NCBI RefSeq assembly: GCF_001547525.1
Contig: NZ_CM003768.1
Span: forward strand, 2,542,001-2,606,000
DNA length: 64,000 nt
DNA from: Burkholderia anthina
GTDB taxonomy: Bacteria > Pseudomonadota > Gammaproteobacteria > Burkholderiales > Burkholderiaceae
Direction of reading: 5' to 3'
A model generated the notes under the pieces. That model was not told the origin of the DNA. It searched no databases and was given only the letters and a program-made list of their open reading frames with translations. Below are positions 19,438-27,378 of the stretch, piece by piece. The position numbers and the translations under genes are program-made. The number at the start of each line of letters is the position of its first letter. Position 1 is the stretch's first letter.

Positions 19438-21324
19438 ATGACGAACGGAACGAGCAGGAAAGGCCGACGCGCGCGAGCCGCAGCGGTGGAATGGGCGAAG
19501 CGAAGTGCGGGCGGCACCGGTGTCATGACGGCCGCACTGATGGCCACCGCGCCGTATCTCGGTTCGTGCGCACCGGACGACTCCGGAGCGGCACGGGCGC
19601 CGGCGTCCGAGGTGCCGCGCAGCGTGCCGGCATCCGCGTCGTCGGCGGCGCCGCCGGCGGGCGTGCGCGATGTCGACGAGCGGACCGATCCGCCTGTGCA
19701 GTCTCGCTTCGACGAAGAGAAGGCTCCCCATCCCGTCCCGCCGCCATCCGCGTCTTCAGCGACCCCGTTCGCGCCGGTGCGGCGGCCGGCCATCGCCGCC
19801 GGACTCGACGATCGTCTGCTCGGCGGCCCGCTCGCGGCCGACAGCCTGGTCGACCGGCCGCCGCTGCCGAATGGTCCGCTGCCGGACGAACGTTTCGATC
19901 TGTTCCGGCCGCATCGCGGCGGGCCCGTGCTCAGTTATACAGGCGCGGCCGAGCCGTTGCGCGCGCGGATGCTCGACGGTGAGCGTCTGGCCCGCATCGC
20001 ATCCCCGGACCTGCCCCCATTGCCCGGCGTCGCCGTCGAACTGGCCGGCGCGACGGATTCCCCGTTCTATGCCGATCAGGTGGCCGACGCGCTCGCGCGC
20101 TACGCCGCGGCGGGCGGTGCGGCGGTGCACGACGAAGCCGAGGCGGTCCGCACGGCGAGTGCGGACCGCGGCGACGCATCGGGGCGCGGCCTGGCCGCAG
20201 AACCGTTTTACGCGGATCAGATCGCGTATGCGCGGACACGCCCGTTGCCCGGCGGCGCGCCAGCGCTCACGGCCGACGCGAGCGAAGGCGTCGCGTCACT
20301 CGTTTCGCGATTCCCGTTCGATCTGTCGGGTCCGACGCGGGCCGCGCCGCCCAGTATCGCGTTGTCCACGCTGGGCGGCGAGGTGGCCTATCACGCGTTG
20401 TCCGAGCGACGTGCGGCGTCCGTCGAGCCGCGGTCGCTGACCGGCTTGCTCGATACGTTGAAGCCGGTTTTGGCGTTGCCCAAGCCGGTGACGGGAGCGG
20501 TCTCGACGGTCGCGCACGGTGGCGCCGTGCCTGCCGAAGCACGGATCGGTGACGCGGCCTTCGCGTCGCGCTTATCGCCTGCGGTGCGCGTGGCCGGATC
20601 GGCGCGGCCGCTCGACGGCCAACGGGCCGCGATGCTGGCGACGTCGGCGAGTCTTCCCGAGCTTGCGGCCCGGGTCGCGAGCATCGCCGGGCAGCGTCAG
20701 ACACTGCCGGAGCTTGGCGCGCGCCCGCAGGGCGGCACCGCGTTCGCTTCTCAAGCGTGGCGCGTGACGACGCGCGTCTCCACGAGGGCGGTGCTCGGCG
20801 CGGGTGCCGGAGAACGAAGCCAGCCCGGTCGCGGCGCGCGCGGCGCGAAAAACGGACATGCATCCGAAGGGCTTCCGACGATCGTTGCCGATACACGGAA
20901 CGTGTTGGCGTACGCGTCGCGCGCACCCGAGCGGCCTGCCGTCATCGATGGTTTGCCGAGCGCGGTGGAGATGGCCGCGGCACTGGTCCGGCCCGAAACG
21001 AGCGGGCGCGTGCCCAAGGGGGCGCGAGCGTCGTCGCGGATCGCGCGCGGCACGACGCATGCCGATGCGGCGCAGGACACCGGCTGGCGCACGGCGGCCA
21101 TGAAGACCGAGGGTGACCAGCGGTACGGGCGTTTTCGCCGAGGCGATCCGCTCTACGACAACGTCATGGCGTCGGTGGCCACCGCGCGGCATCGCAGCGT
21201 CGCGATCGACATGCCGCCGCAGCGCCCATACCGCGACGTCGCGACGAGCGTGATCCTGGCGTCGAGCGGGCCGTCCGTCGATGCCGAACAACAGCGCGCG
21301 GCGACGATCGGCCACGTGTATTGA
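19438..21324 (+). CDS. Putative exported lipoprotein of unknown family
   Basis: A 628-residue protein I do not recognise. From the ATG at 19438 the N-terminus is positively charged and then hydrophobic, reaching TAALMATAPYLGSC, which resembles a lipobox with Cys at about residue 47; the signal is long but plausible. A GTG at 19315 opens the same frame but does not give a better signal. The next 100 residues are Pro/Ala/Ser-rich. Two copies of a short motif occur, SPFYADQVADALARY and EPFYADQIAYARTR, about 48 residues apart. The rest is low in aromatic residues and ends DAEQQRAATIGHVY. Codon use is G/C-biased like the neighbours. It is divergent from the autotransporter and shares its promoter element, so a role at the cell surface is inferred. 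Confidence 0.6.
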   Translation: MTNGTSRKGRRARAAAVEWAKRSAGGTGVMTAALMATAPYLGSCAPDDSGAARAPASEVPRSVPASASSAAPPAGVRDVDERTDPPVQSRFDEEKAPHPVPPPSASSATPFAPVRRPAIAAGLDDRLLGGPLAADSLVDRPPLPNGPLPDERFDLFRPHRGGPVLSYTGAAEPLRARMLDGERLARIASPDLPPLPGVAVELAGATDSPFYADQVADALARYAAAGGAAVHDEAEAVRTASADRGDASGRGLAAEPFYADQIAYARTRPLPGGAPALTADASEGVASLVSRFPFDLSGPTRAAPPSIALSTLGGEVAYHALSERRAASVEPRSLTGLLDTLKPVLALPKPVTGAVSTVAHGGAVPAEARIGDAAFASRLSPAVRVAGSARPLDGQRAAMLATSASLPELAARVASIAGQRQTLPELGARPQGGTAFASQAWRVTTRVSTRAVLGAGAGERSQPGRGARGAKNGHASEGLPTIVADTRNVLAYASRAPERPAVIDGLPSAVEMAAALVRPETSGRVPKGARASSRIARGTTHADAAQDTGWRTAAMKTEGDQRYGRFRRGDPLYDNVMASVATARHRSVAIDMPPQRPYRDVATSVILASSGPSVDAEQQRAATIGHVY

Positions 21325-21768
21325 TGCGAGCCGCGCCATCGGCGGCACGATATCGGATGCGGGCGTGTCGGTCGAACGCGGACGATCGACCGGCGGCACG
21401 GCGGCAACGGCACGGGAATCCGCAGCGTCGCTTCCGGCTGCAGATTGAGCAAGCGTCGTTGGCCGCACGACCGGATTTGCGTGTCGGCAGCGCCCAAATG
21501 CATGCGCCGCCGATCGCGATCGCGCTCGGCCATCGAGAGGCGGGTCATCGATTTCCTGACAAATTACACAATTCACTCGGTCTTTTACGAGAGTCCGGCC
21601 CGGATTCCTTTGAGGTTTGAACTCGTCCTATATCCCCGATATTGGGGGATTGATAAGATTTTTCGCGGGTTCGATTGCGCGAGATAACCGTGGTGCAGAT
21701 GGGCGGCATGACGCCTCGTGAACCCGGTCGACCTGTTTGGCGTATTTCTATTTAAGTAGGAGTGTTAA
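21325..21768. other. Intergenic region upstream of the fimbrial operon
   Basis: These 444 bases hold no supported gene. The first half is GC-rich; from about 21545 the sequence becomes AT-rich, as is common for promoters of silenced surface loci. It contains the shared element at 21619-21659 and the palindrome ATCCCC-N7-GGGGAT at 21632-21650. The leader of about 100 bases before the pilin ATG is unstructured by eye; the ribosome-binding site is AGGAG at about 21757. Confidence 0.5.
21619..21659 (+). promoter_or_regulatory. Shared surface-regulon promoter element before the fimbrial operon
   Basis: GAACTCGTCCTATAT (21619-21633) is followed after exactly 20 bases by TAAGAT (21654-21659). Both the GTCCTATAT part and the TAAGAT hexamer, with the same spacing, recur before tssB. 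The centre of the 15-mer would sit near -40, the usual place for an activator that touches RNA polymerase. The palindrome ATCCCC-N7-GGGGAT overlaps the spacer. Confidence 0.6.
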
Positions 21769-22317
21769 ATGAATAAGAAGGTATTGGGTGCTTCCGCTGC
21801 GATGCTGCTGGGTGTGCTGGCTGCATCGCCGGCGTTCGCGCAGGCCGTGACGCAAGGCAAGGTGACGTTCGACGGCGAACTGACCGCGAGCACGTGCTCG
21901 ATCAAGGCCGGGGACGAAGAGAGGAAGGTGCTGCTGCCGAAGGTTTCGACGGTGACGCTGGCGAAGAAGGGCGACACGGCCGGCTCGACTTCGTTCGATA
22001 TCACCGCGGAGAAGTGCGCTGCTGACGTGAGCAAGGTCGCCGCTCACTTCGAGATGACCAACATGGACCCGGCTACCGGCTTCCTGAAGAACCTGCTGAC
22101 GGATCCGCAGACCGCGGCGACGAATGTCGTCGTCCAGTTGGTGAACGCCGACGGTACGGGGATTCGGGCCGGCACGACGGGCGCGTACTTCGACGTGACG
22201 GGCACGGGCGACACGCGCGGCGCGACGATGCTCTACGGCGGTCAGTACTACGCGACCGGCGCCACCACGGCCGGTAAGGTGAACACCTTCGCTCGCTTCA
22301 CGCTCGCCTATCAGTGA
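21769..22317 (+). CDS. Major fimbrial subunit (type 1-like pilin, chaperone-usher pathway)
   Basis: A 182-residue pilin with a clear signal peptide (MNKKVLGASAAMLLGVLAAS...AFAQA, cleavage near residue 24). The mature protein starts with the beta-rich pattern VTFDGELTASTCSI and holds the Cys pair (TSC about residue 40, EKCAA about 82) that forms the disulfide of type 1 pilins. It ends with the donor-type strand FARFTLAYQ, with the penultimate Tyr typical of the class. It is first in the operon and is followed by a hairpin that probably keeps its mRNA in excess over the chaperone and usher. Confidence 0.93.
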   Translation: MNKKVLGASAAMLLGVLAASPAFAQAVTQGKVTFDGELTASTCSIKAGDEERKVLLPKVSTVTLAKKGDTAGSTSFDITAEKCAADVSKVAAHFEMTNMDPATGFLKNLLTDPQTAATNVVVQLVNADGTGIRAGTTGAYFDVTGTGDTRGATMLYGGQYYATGATTAGKVNTFARFTLAYQ

Positions 22318-22332
22318 TCTTGAGTCGCAAGT

Positions 22333-22348
22333 AGCCCGCAAGCGGGCT
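22333..22348 (+). terminator. Hairpin between pilin and chaperone genes
   Basis: AGCCCGC (22333-22339) pairs with GCGGGCT (22342-22348) over a 2-base turn, 15 bases after the pilin stop. There is no long U-tract, so it more likely attenuates or protects the upstream pilin mRNA than ends the operon. Confidence 0.5.
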
Positions 22349-22408
22349 CCGGAGATTTTGTCGTTCGGCCTCCGGAACTCGCTGCGGCGATGGATCAAGG
22401 AGGTATGC

Positions 22409-23140
22409 GTGCGGTTATGGAAATGGAAGGGCGTCGCGGCGGCTTTTGCGTTGGGCGCGATGGCGCTGTCGGCCCAGGCGGCGATCGTCATTACGGGTAC
22501 GCGGGTCATCTACCCGGAGCAAAGTCGCGAAGTCAATGTCCGATTGAGCAACGTCGAGACGGCGCCCGTGCTGGTGCAGGCATGGATCGACGACGGGAAT
22601 GCGGATGCCAATCCCGATCAGATCAAGGTGCCGTTCGTGTTGACGCCGCCGGTGTTCCGCGTCGAGCCGAAAAAGGGGCAGACGTTGCGCATCATGTATA
22701 CGGGGGCGAATCTGCCGGCGGATCGCGAGTCGGTGTTCTGGCTCAACGTGCAGGAGATTCCGCCGCAGCCCGCCAACGCGGAAGAAACGAATCTGCTGCA
22801 ACTGGCATTTCGCACTCGCATCAAGCTGTTTTTTCGGCCGGCCGCGCTTCAGGACGGCCCTTCGGGTCAATCGCTGACGTGGAAGGTCGCGCATGACGAC
22901 AAGGGGCGGAGCACCCTGCGCGTCGACAATCCGTCGCCCTATTACGTGTCGTTCGGCCGTGTGGCGCTGAAGGCCGGCGACAAGGAAATCCAGTTTGACC
23001 CGGCTATGGTTCCACCGTTCGACCATGTATCGCTCACTCAATCGCAGGGGGCGCATCGTACGTTCGAGCGAGGCACGGTGTCGTACAAACTGCTCAACGA
23101 TTACGGCGCGGAGGTGGCGGGTTCGGCCACCGTCGAATAA
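22409..23140 (+). CDS. Periplasmic fimbrial chaperone (PapD/FimC-like)
   Basis: A 243-residue chaperone that delivers pilins to the usher. The GTG at 22409 has AGGAGG five bases upstream and yields a signal peptide (MRLWKWKGVAAAFALGAMALSAQA). The mature protein begins IVITGTRVIYPEQSREVNVRL, with the conserved Arg (TGTRV) that anchors the subunit C-terminus and the Tyr-Pro of the first strand. The motif RVEPKKGQTLRIMYTG and the segment ESVFWLNVQEIPP are hallmark chaperone sequences. It lies between pilin and usher. Confidence 0.93.
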   Translation: MRLWKWKGVAAAFALGAMALSAQAAIVITGTRVIYPEQSREVNVRLSNVETAPVLVQAWIDDGNADANPDQIKVPFVLTPPVFRVEPKKGQTLRIMYTGANLPADRESVFWLNVQEIPPQPANAEETNLLQLAFRTRIKLFFRPAALQDGPSGQSLTWKVAHDDKGRSTLRVDNPSPYYVSFGRVALKAGDKEIQFDPAMVPPFDHVSLTQSQGAHRTFERGTVSYKLLNDYGAEVAGSATVE

Positions 23141-23176
23141 CCAGCCGACTGTTCCGGAAACGATGAGGATCGAAGA

Positions 23177-26038
23177 GTGGTTCAAGCAGCACGAAATATC
23201 GCGCTTGGCGGTAGCCATGATGTCGATCTGAGCGTCTTCCGCCGCCGGCGGGTCGCTTTGGCAGTCGGTTTGGCGTTCGGCATCGGTTTTCCCGGTGATG
23301 ACGCTGGCGCGGCGGAACCCGGCGGGTCTGACGTCGGGCCGCAAGCGGGGGGCGAGCCGGTAATGATCGTGGCGGCTCGCACCGCGTCCGATCCGGTGAT
23401 GCAGATGGCGTCCCGCGCGACGACCGAGCCGGTGATGCAGATGGCATCCCGCGGGACGACCGATCCGGTGATGCAGGTGGCGTCCCGCGGGACGACCGAG
23501 CCGGTGATGCAGGTGGCGTCTCGCGCGCCGACGGAGCTGGCGGCAGTGGCATTCAACCCGCGACTGTTCGCCGGCGGTGGCGTCGATCTGTCTCGGTTCG
23601 CGAAAGGCAATCCGGTCGAGCCGGGCAATTATGCTGTCGACGTGACGGTCAACGGCAAAGGGCGTGGACGTCACGACGTGCTGTTCCTCGCGGTGCCCGG
23701 CAGCGACGTTGCCGCACCGTGCTTCACGCCTGCGATGCTGGAGCAATTCGGCGTCGACGGCGACAAGCTCGCGAACCGGCTTCGACGATCGAAGCAGGAT
23801 GACGATGGCGCTCCCGCCACGCCCGAATCGGCGCCCGACGCCTGCCTGGCACTTCGCGACACGATACCCGATGCGACCTATACCTTCGACAGCGCGGATC
23901 TGAAGCTCGATCTGACGATCCCGCAAACCGCGATGAGCAGGACGGCCCAAGGCTATGTCGATCCTTCGCGCTGGGACGAAGGGATCAACGTCGGGCTGCT
24001 GCAGTACAACGTCAACGGATACACGAGCGAGAGCAATTTTTTCGGGCACAACTTCAGCAGCTTGTATGCGGGCCTGCAATCGGGCGTGAATATCGGGCCG
24101 TGGCGCCTTCGTCATCGCTCGACGCTGAACTGGGCCAGCCGCAGTGCCGGCGTATCGTGGCGCAGCCTCGAAACCTTCGTTCAGCGTGACATCACGCCAT
24201 TGCGCAGCCAGATCGTGCTCGGCGACAGTTTCACGAGCGGCGAGGTTTTCGATTCGTTCGGCGTGCGCGGCGTCCAGTTGTCGAGCGACGACCGAATGCT
24301 GCCGAATTCGCTGCAGGCTTATGCGCCGACCGTCCGCGGTGTGGCGGACACCAACGCGCGCGTGGTCGTGCGGCAGGGCGGCAACACGGTGTATGAAGAG
24401 ACCGTGTCGCCGGGGCCATTCGAGTTCAACGATCTGCCGGCCACCGGCTACGGCGGGGATCTCGACGTGACGGTCACCGAAGCCGACGGGCGCGTGCGGC
24501 GCTTCTCGGTACCGTTTGCCGCCGTTCCGCAACTGTTGCGGCCAGGTCGGCACCGTTTCAACGTGACGGTCGGCCAGTATCGGGACAACGCGGTCGATAC
24601 GAAGCCGTGGGTTGCCCAACTGGTTTATCAGCGAGGCATCACGAATCTCGTGACCGGCTATGCCGGCGTACTGTCGTCGGCCGGCTACGGTTCGGGCCTG
24701 CTCGGCATGGCGCTCAATACGTCGGTCGGTGCGTTCGCGTTCGACGTCACGTCCGCACACGCGAGCGTGCCGGGCCGGCGCACGTACCACGGTCTCAGCT
24801 CGCGCGTCACGTACAGCAAGATGCTGGTGCCGACCGGAACCAATTTCTCGGTGGCCGCGTACCGCTATTCGACGTCGAACTTCTTCAGTCTGCAGGACGC
24901 GGTGAACGCACGAAAAGATTGGAACGGATCGATTGGTCAGTACAACTACCGGGCCAGGACGCGGCTGCAACTGAACGTCAACCAGCGCCTGGGGGATCGC
25001 AGTGCAATCTACGTCACCGGCAGTTCGCAAGACTATTGGGGCGGCGAGAGGGGGCGCGATCTGCAGTATCAGGTTGGCTTCAACAGCACTTTCCGGCAAG
25101 TGTCATATGCGGTGTATGCGCAGCGTGCCCGCAACGGCGACAACCGGACGGTCACCCAGGTCGGGATCAACCTGACTATCCCACTCGGCAAACAGTCGTA
25201 CACGAAGAGCAGTCTCTTCAATTCGTTGACCACCTCGGCCTCGCGCGATTCGAGCGGCAACAGCGCCATTCAGATGGATATGTCCGGCAGCAAGGGAACC
25301 ATTGCACCGTTCAGCTACGGGGTTACCGCATCGCGCGTTGCCGGCGGCGATACGAATGCGCTGTCGTCGTTCGGCGGATACGGTACCTATCGGTCGCCTG
25401 TCGGCACCTACAGTGCGAACGCATCGCTCAGCAATCGGATGCGTCAGGCGTCGATCGGCGCGAACGGCGCGATGATCGTCCATCGAGGCGGCGTCACGCT
25501 CAGTCCGCCGCTCGGTCAGGCAGCTGCGCTGATCGAGGCGAAGGGTGCAACCGGCGGGCAGATCGTCAACGGGCAAGGCGCGTCGATCGATCGTTTCGGC
25601 TACGCGGTGATTCCATCGCTGACGCCGTATCGCGTCAACACGGTCGAGATCGACCCGTCCAGGTTGCCCGACGACGTCGAACTCGGGAACACGAGCGAGG
25701 AGGTGGTGCCGCGCTACAACTCGGTCGTCTTCGTGAAGATGAGTACGGTGCGGGGCCGCCCGGTGTTCGCGACGATGGAGCGGCAGGATGGTTCGCCGCT
25801 GCCGATGGGCACTCAATTGTTCGATGCGTCCGGCAAATCGATCGGCGGCGTCGGTCAGGGCGGCATGGCATTCCTGCGCGGGCTGGAAGGCTCTGGCGAG
25901 CTGACCGCGAAGTGGGGAATCAGCGCTGCCGATCGGTGCAGCTTGCCTTATGCGGTACCGGCCGCAACGGCGAATGCGGGGAAGGTCAGGATGGCGACCC
26001 GTGTGCGTTTGCGTTGCGAGCCGGCGGCGATGCAATGA
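23177..26038 (+). CDS. Outer-membrane fimbrial usher (PapC/FimD-like) with N-terminal 12-residue repeats
   Basis: A 953-residue usher forming the secretion pore for fimbrial subunits. The start is the GTG at 23177; the hydrophobic signal lies at residues 27-45. It then has an unusual insert of five 12-residue repeats of the type EPVMQMASRGTT (residues 60-119) before the usher N-terminal domain starts at about residue 122 (AVAFNPRLFAGGGVDLSRF). The pore region carries the usher signature segments GVNIGPWRLRHRSTLNW and RSQIVLGDSFTSGEVFDSFGVRG (in parts, about 310-370), and the plug and C-terminal domains are complete, ending with the Cys pair ADRCSLPYAV and RLRCEPAAMQ. It is the third gene of the operon. 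Confidence 0.92.
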   Translation: MVQAARNIALGGSHDVDLSVFRRRRVALAVGLAFGIGFPGDDAGAAEPGGSDVGPQAGGEPVMIVAARTASDPVMQMASRATTEPVMQMASRGTTDPVMQVASRGTTEPVMQVASRAPTELAAVAFNPRLFAGGGVDLSRFAKGNPVEPGNYAVDVTVNGKGRGRHDVLFLAVPGSDVAAPCFTPAMLEQFGVDGDKLANRLRRSKQDDDGAPATPESAPDACLALRDTIPDATYTFDSADLKLDLTIPQTAMSRTAQGYVDPSRWDEGINVGLLQYNVNGYTSESNFFGHNFSSLYAGLQSGVNIGPWRLRHRSTLNWASRSAGVSWRSLETFVQRDITPLRSQIVLGDSFTSGEVFDSFGVRGVQLSSDDRMLPNSLQAYAPTVRGVADTNARVVVRQGGNTVYEETVSPGPFEFNDLPATGYGGDLDVTVTEADGRVRRFSVPFAAVPQLLRPGRHRFNVTVGQYRDNAVDTKPWVAQLVYQRGITNLVTGYAGVLSSAGYGSGLLGMALNTSVGAFAFDVTSAHASVPGRRTYHGLSSRVTYSKMLVPTGTNFSVAAYRYSTSNFFSLQDAVNARKDWNGSIGQYNYRARTRLQLNVNQRLGDRSAIYVTGSSQDYWGGERGRDLQYQVGFNSTFRQVSYAVYAQRARNGDNRTVTQVGINLTIPLGKQSYTKSSLFNSLTTSASRDSSGNSAIQMDMSGSKGTIAPFSYGVTASRVAGGDTNALSSFGGYGTYRSPVGTYSANASLSNRMRQASIGANGAMIVHRGGVTLSPPLGQAAALIEAKGATGGQIVNGQGASIDRFGYAVIPSLTPYRVNTVEIDPSRLPDDVELGNTSEEVVPRYNSVVFVKMSTVRGRPVFATMERQDGSPLPMGTQLFDASGKSIGGVGQGGMAFLRGLEGSGELTAKWGISAADRCSLPYAVPAATANAGKVRMATRVRLRCEPAAMQ
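23354..23533 (+). repeat. Five in-frame 36-bp tandem repeats inside the usher gene
   Basis: Five units of 36 bases code for 12-residue repeats. The first is degenerate (EPVMIVAARTAS); the other four read E/D-PVMQ-M/V-ASR-A/G-T/P-T. The DNA units are nearly identical, so copy number could vary between strains by slippage or recombination without breaking the frame. They fall between the signal peptide and the folded usher domain. Confidence 0.9.
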
Positions 26039-26069
26039 CGCGCCCGTATCACGGTGAGGCACAGGAGTC

Positions 26070-26642
26070 ATGGACAAAATGATACGCATGCATGCTTCGA
26101 AATGGATCCGTCGCGTTGCATCGGGCGCCACGGTCGCGATGGTCGCGGGGGCCGCGAGCACGGCCTGGGGGGCCGGTAATCCGACCGTCACGGTCAAGTT
26201 TCAGGGTTCGTACAACTCGGTGACGTGCACGATCGTAGGCGGTCAGGAAAATCAGACGATCAAGTTGCCACGGATCTCGACGTCGTCGCTGACGTCGCCG
26301 GGACAGACAGCGGGCTCCACGGCCTTCACCATTCCGTTGCGCTGCGACGGCAGCATCGATTCGGTCCGCATTTATTTTCAACGGGGCGCCACGACGAACG
26401 CGAACGGAAATCTCGACGTCGAGACGCCGAACGATCCTGCAAGCGCCAGAAATGTCCAGGTCCAGTTGATGAACGGCGACGGTTCGCCGATCCAGATCGG
26501 CAATGCGGCGACGATGCAGACGGTGAACGTCGATGAGTCGACTACGACGCTGGTGCCGTTCGGGGCGCAGTATTACGCGACCGGCGCGGCACGCGCCGGC
26601 ACGGTTCGTACGTACGCGACTTTCGTGATTCAGATGCCGTGA
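26070..26642 (+). CDS. Minor fimbrial subunit
   Basis: A 190-residue pilin-like protein with a signal peptide (hydrophobic stretch VASGATVAMVAGAASTAWGA, cleavage near residue 35). The mature part has the pilin pattern VTVKFQGSYNSVTCTIVGG and a second Cys in IPLRCDGSI, and ends with the strand RTYATFVIQMP. It is more distant from the major pilin and probably forms an adaptor or terminator subunit. AGGAG stands just before the ATG. The stop is only 34 bases before the DotU-like gene, so the fimbrial transcript probably reads into the secretion genes. Confidence 0.87.
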   Translation: MDKMIRMHASKWIRRVASGATVAMVAGAASTAWGAGNPTVTVKFQGSYNSVTCTIVGGQENQTIKLPRISTSSLTSPGQTAGSTAFTIPLRCDGSIDSVRIYFQRGATTNANGNLDVETPNDPASARNVQVQLMNGDGSPIQIGNAATMQTVNVDESTTTLVPFGAQYYATGAARAGTVRTYATFVIQMP

Positions 26643-26676
26643 TGGTGTTCCATCGGCAGTTTTTCTTGATATTCGC

Positions 26677-27378
26677 ATGACATTCGACAGTTCAGGCGCC
26701 GCGTTGCGCGCGTCGCTTCAAGAGACCCTACTGCACGTCGCGCTGCTTGCGCAGGGTGCGTCGATACCGGAGGTCCATGCGTGGCGAGCACGGTGCATCG
26801 GGCTCGTCGAGCGGCTCGAGCAGGCGATGCGCGACGACGGGCGCGCAGCCGACGTCGTGCGGGACGTCGGCATCGCGCAATGCATGCTGCTGGACGAGGC
26901 GACGCTGCGTCATCTGCCCGCTGGCACGCGCGACGAATGGCTGCGCGAGACGCTGCTGTTCCGATTTCATCGTGCGCACGGCGTTGCGCGGTCTTCGGCG
27001 CAAGTCGGCGCGTTGCTGGACGCCCCCTGTCCGGAAGCGTCGCTGCTGAGTATGTATACGACGTTGCTTGGGCCTGGACCATCGCGTCAGGGAGACGTTG
27101 CTCGGGCGCTCCCGGATGCGGGGTGTTCCGTGACATTGCAGGCAGGCCCGCGCGCGGCCGACGTGGGGGATGAGCCGGCGCAGCGGTTGCCGTGGCCCGC
27201 GCGCGCCGTTGCGACTGTCGCGACACGCGCAGGTAAGCCGCTTCGGCCGGTCTTGTTCGCGACGGTGGTACTGGCTGCCGTGTGGATCTTCTGCGACGTC
27301 TCGTTGCGTCGTGCGGTGGAGCGCTTGCCCGACTCGGGGCCGCGCGTGACGCAGAACAGCGACGGAGGGCGCCAATGA
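26677..27378 (+). CDS. Second TssL-like protein (short DotU/IcmH type)
   Basis: A 233-residue protein of the DotU/TssL kind. The helical cytoplasmic domain carries IAQCMLLDEATLRHLP and DEWLRETLLFRFHRAHG (about residues 66-103), matching the conserved DotU pattern (DEA, then LLFRFH). A single C-terminal membrane segment lies at about residues 190-210 (PVLFATVVLAAVWIFCDV). It lacks the peptidoglycan-binding OmpA part, which is instead encoded by the next gene. Its stop overlaps the next start (ATGA). It is additional to the full-length TssL encoded at 34196-35500. It follows the fimbrial operon directly. Confidence 0.75.
   Translation: MTFDSSGAALRASLQETLLHVALLAQGASIPEVHAWRARCIGLVERLEQAMRDDGRAADVVRDVGIAQCMLLDEATLRHLPAGTRDEWLRETLLFRFHRAHGVARSSAQVGALLDAPCPEASLLSMYTTLLGPGPSRQGDVARALPDAGCSVTLQAGPRAADVGDEPAQRLPWPARAVATVATRAGKPLRPVLFATVVLAAVWIFCDVSLRRAVERLPDSGPRVTQNSDGGRQ

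Noticed and set aside
19099..19731. 210-codon minus-strand frame between the autotransporter and lipoprotein genes
   Set aside because: Arg/His-rich composition, partly antisense to the lipoprotein gene, no start signal.
22415..25099. Open frame of 894 codons antisense to chaperone and usher
   Set aside because: The sense strand encodes conserved chaperone-usher proteins; the antisense product has no recognisable domain.
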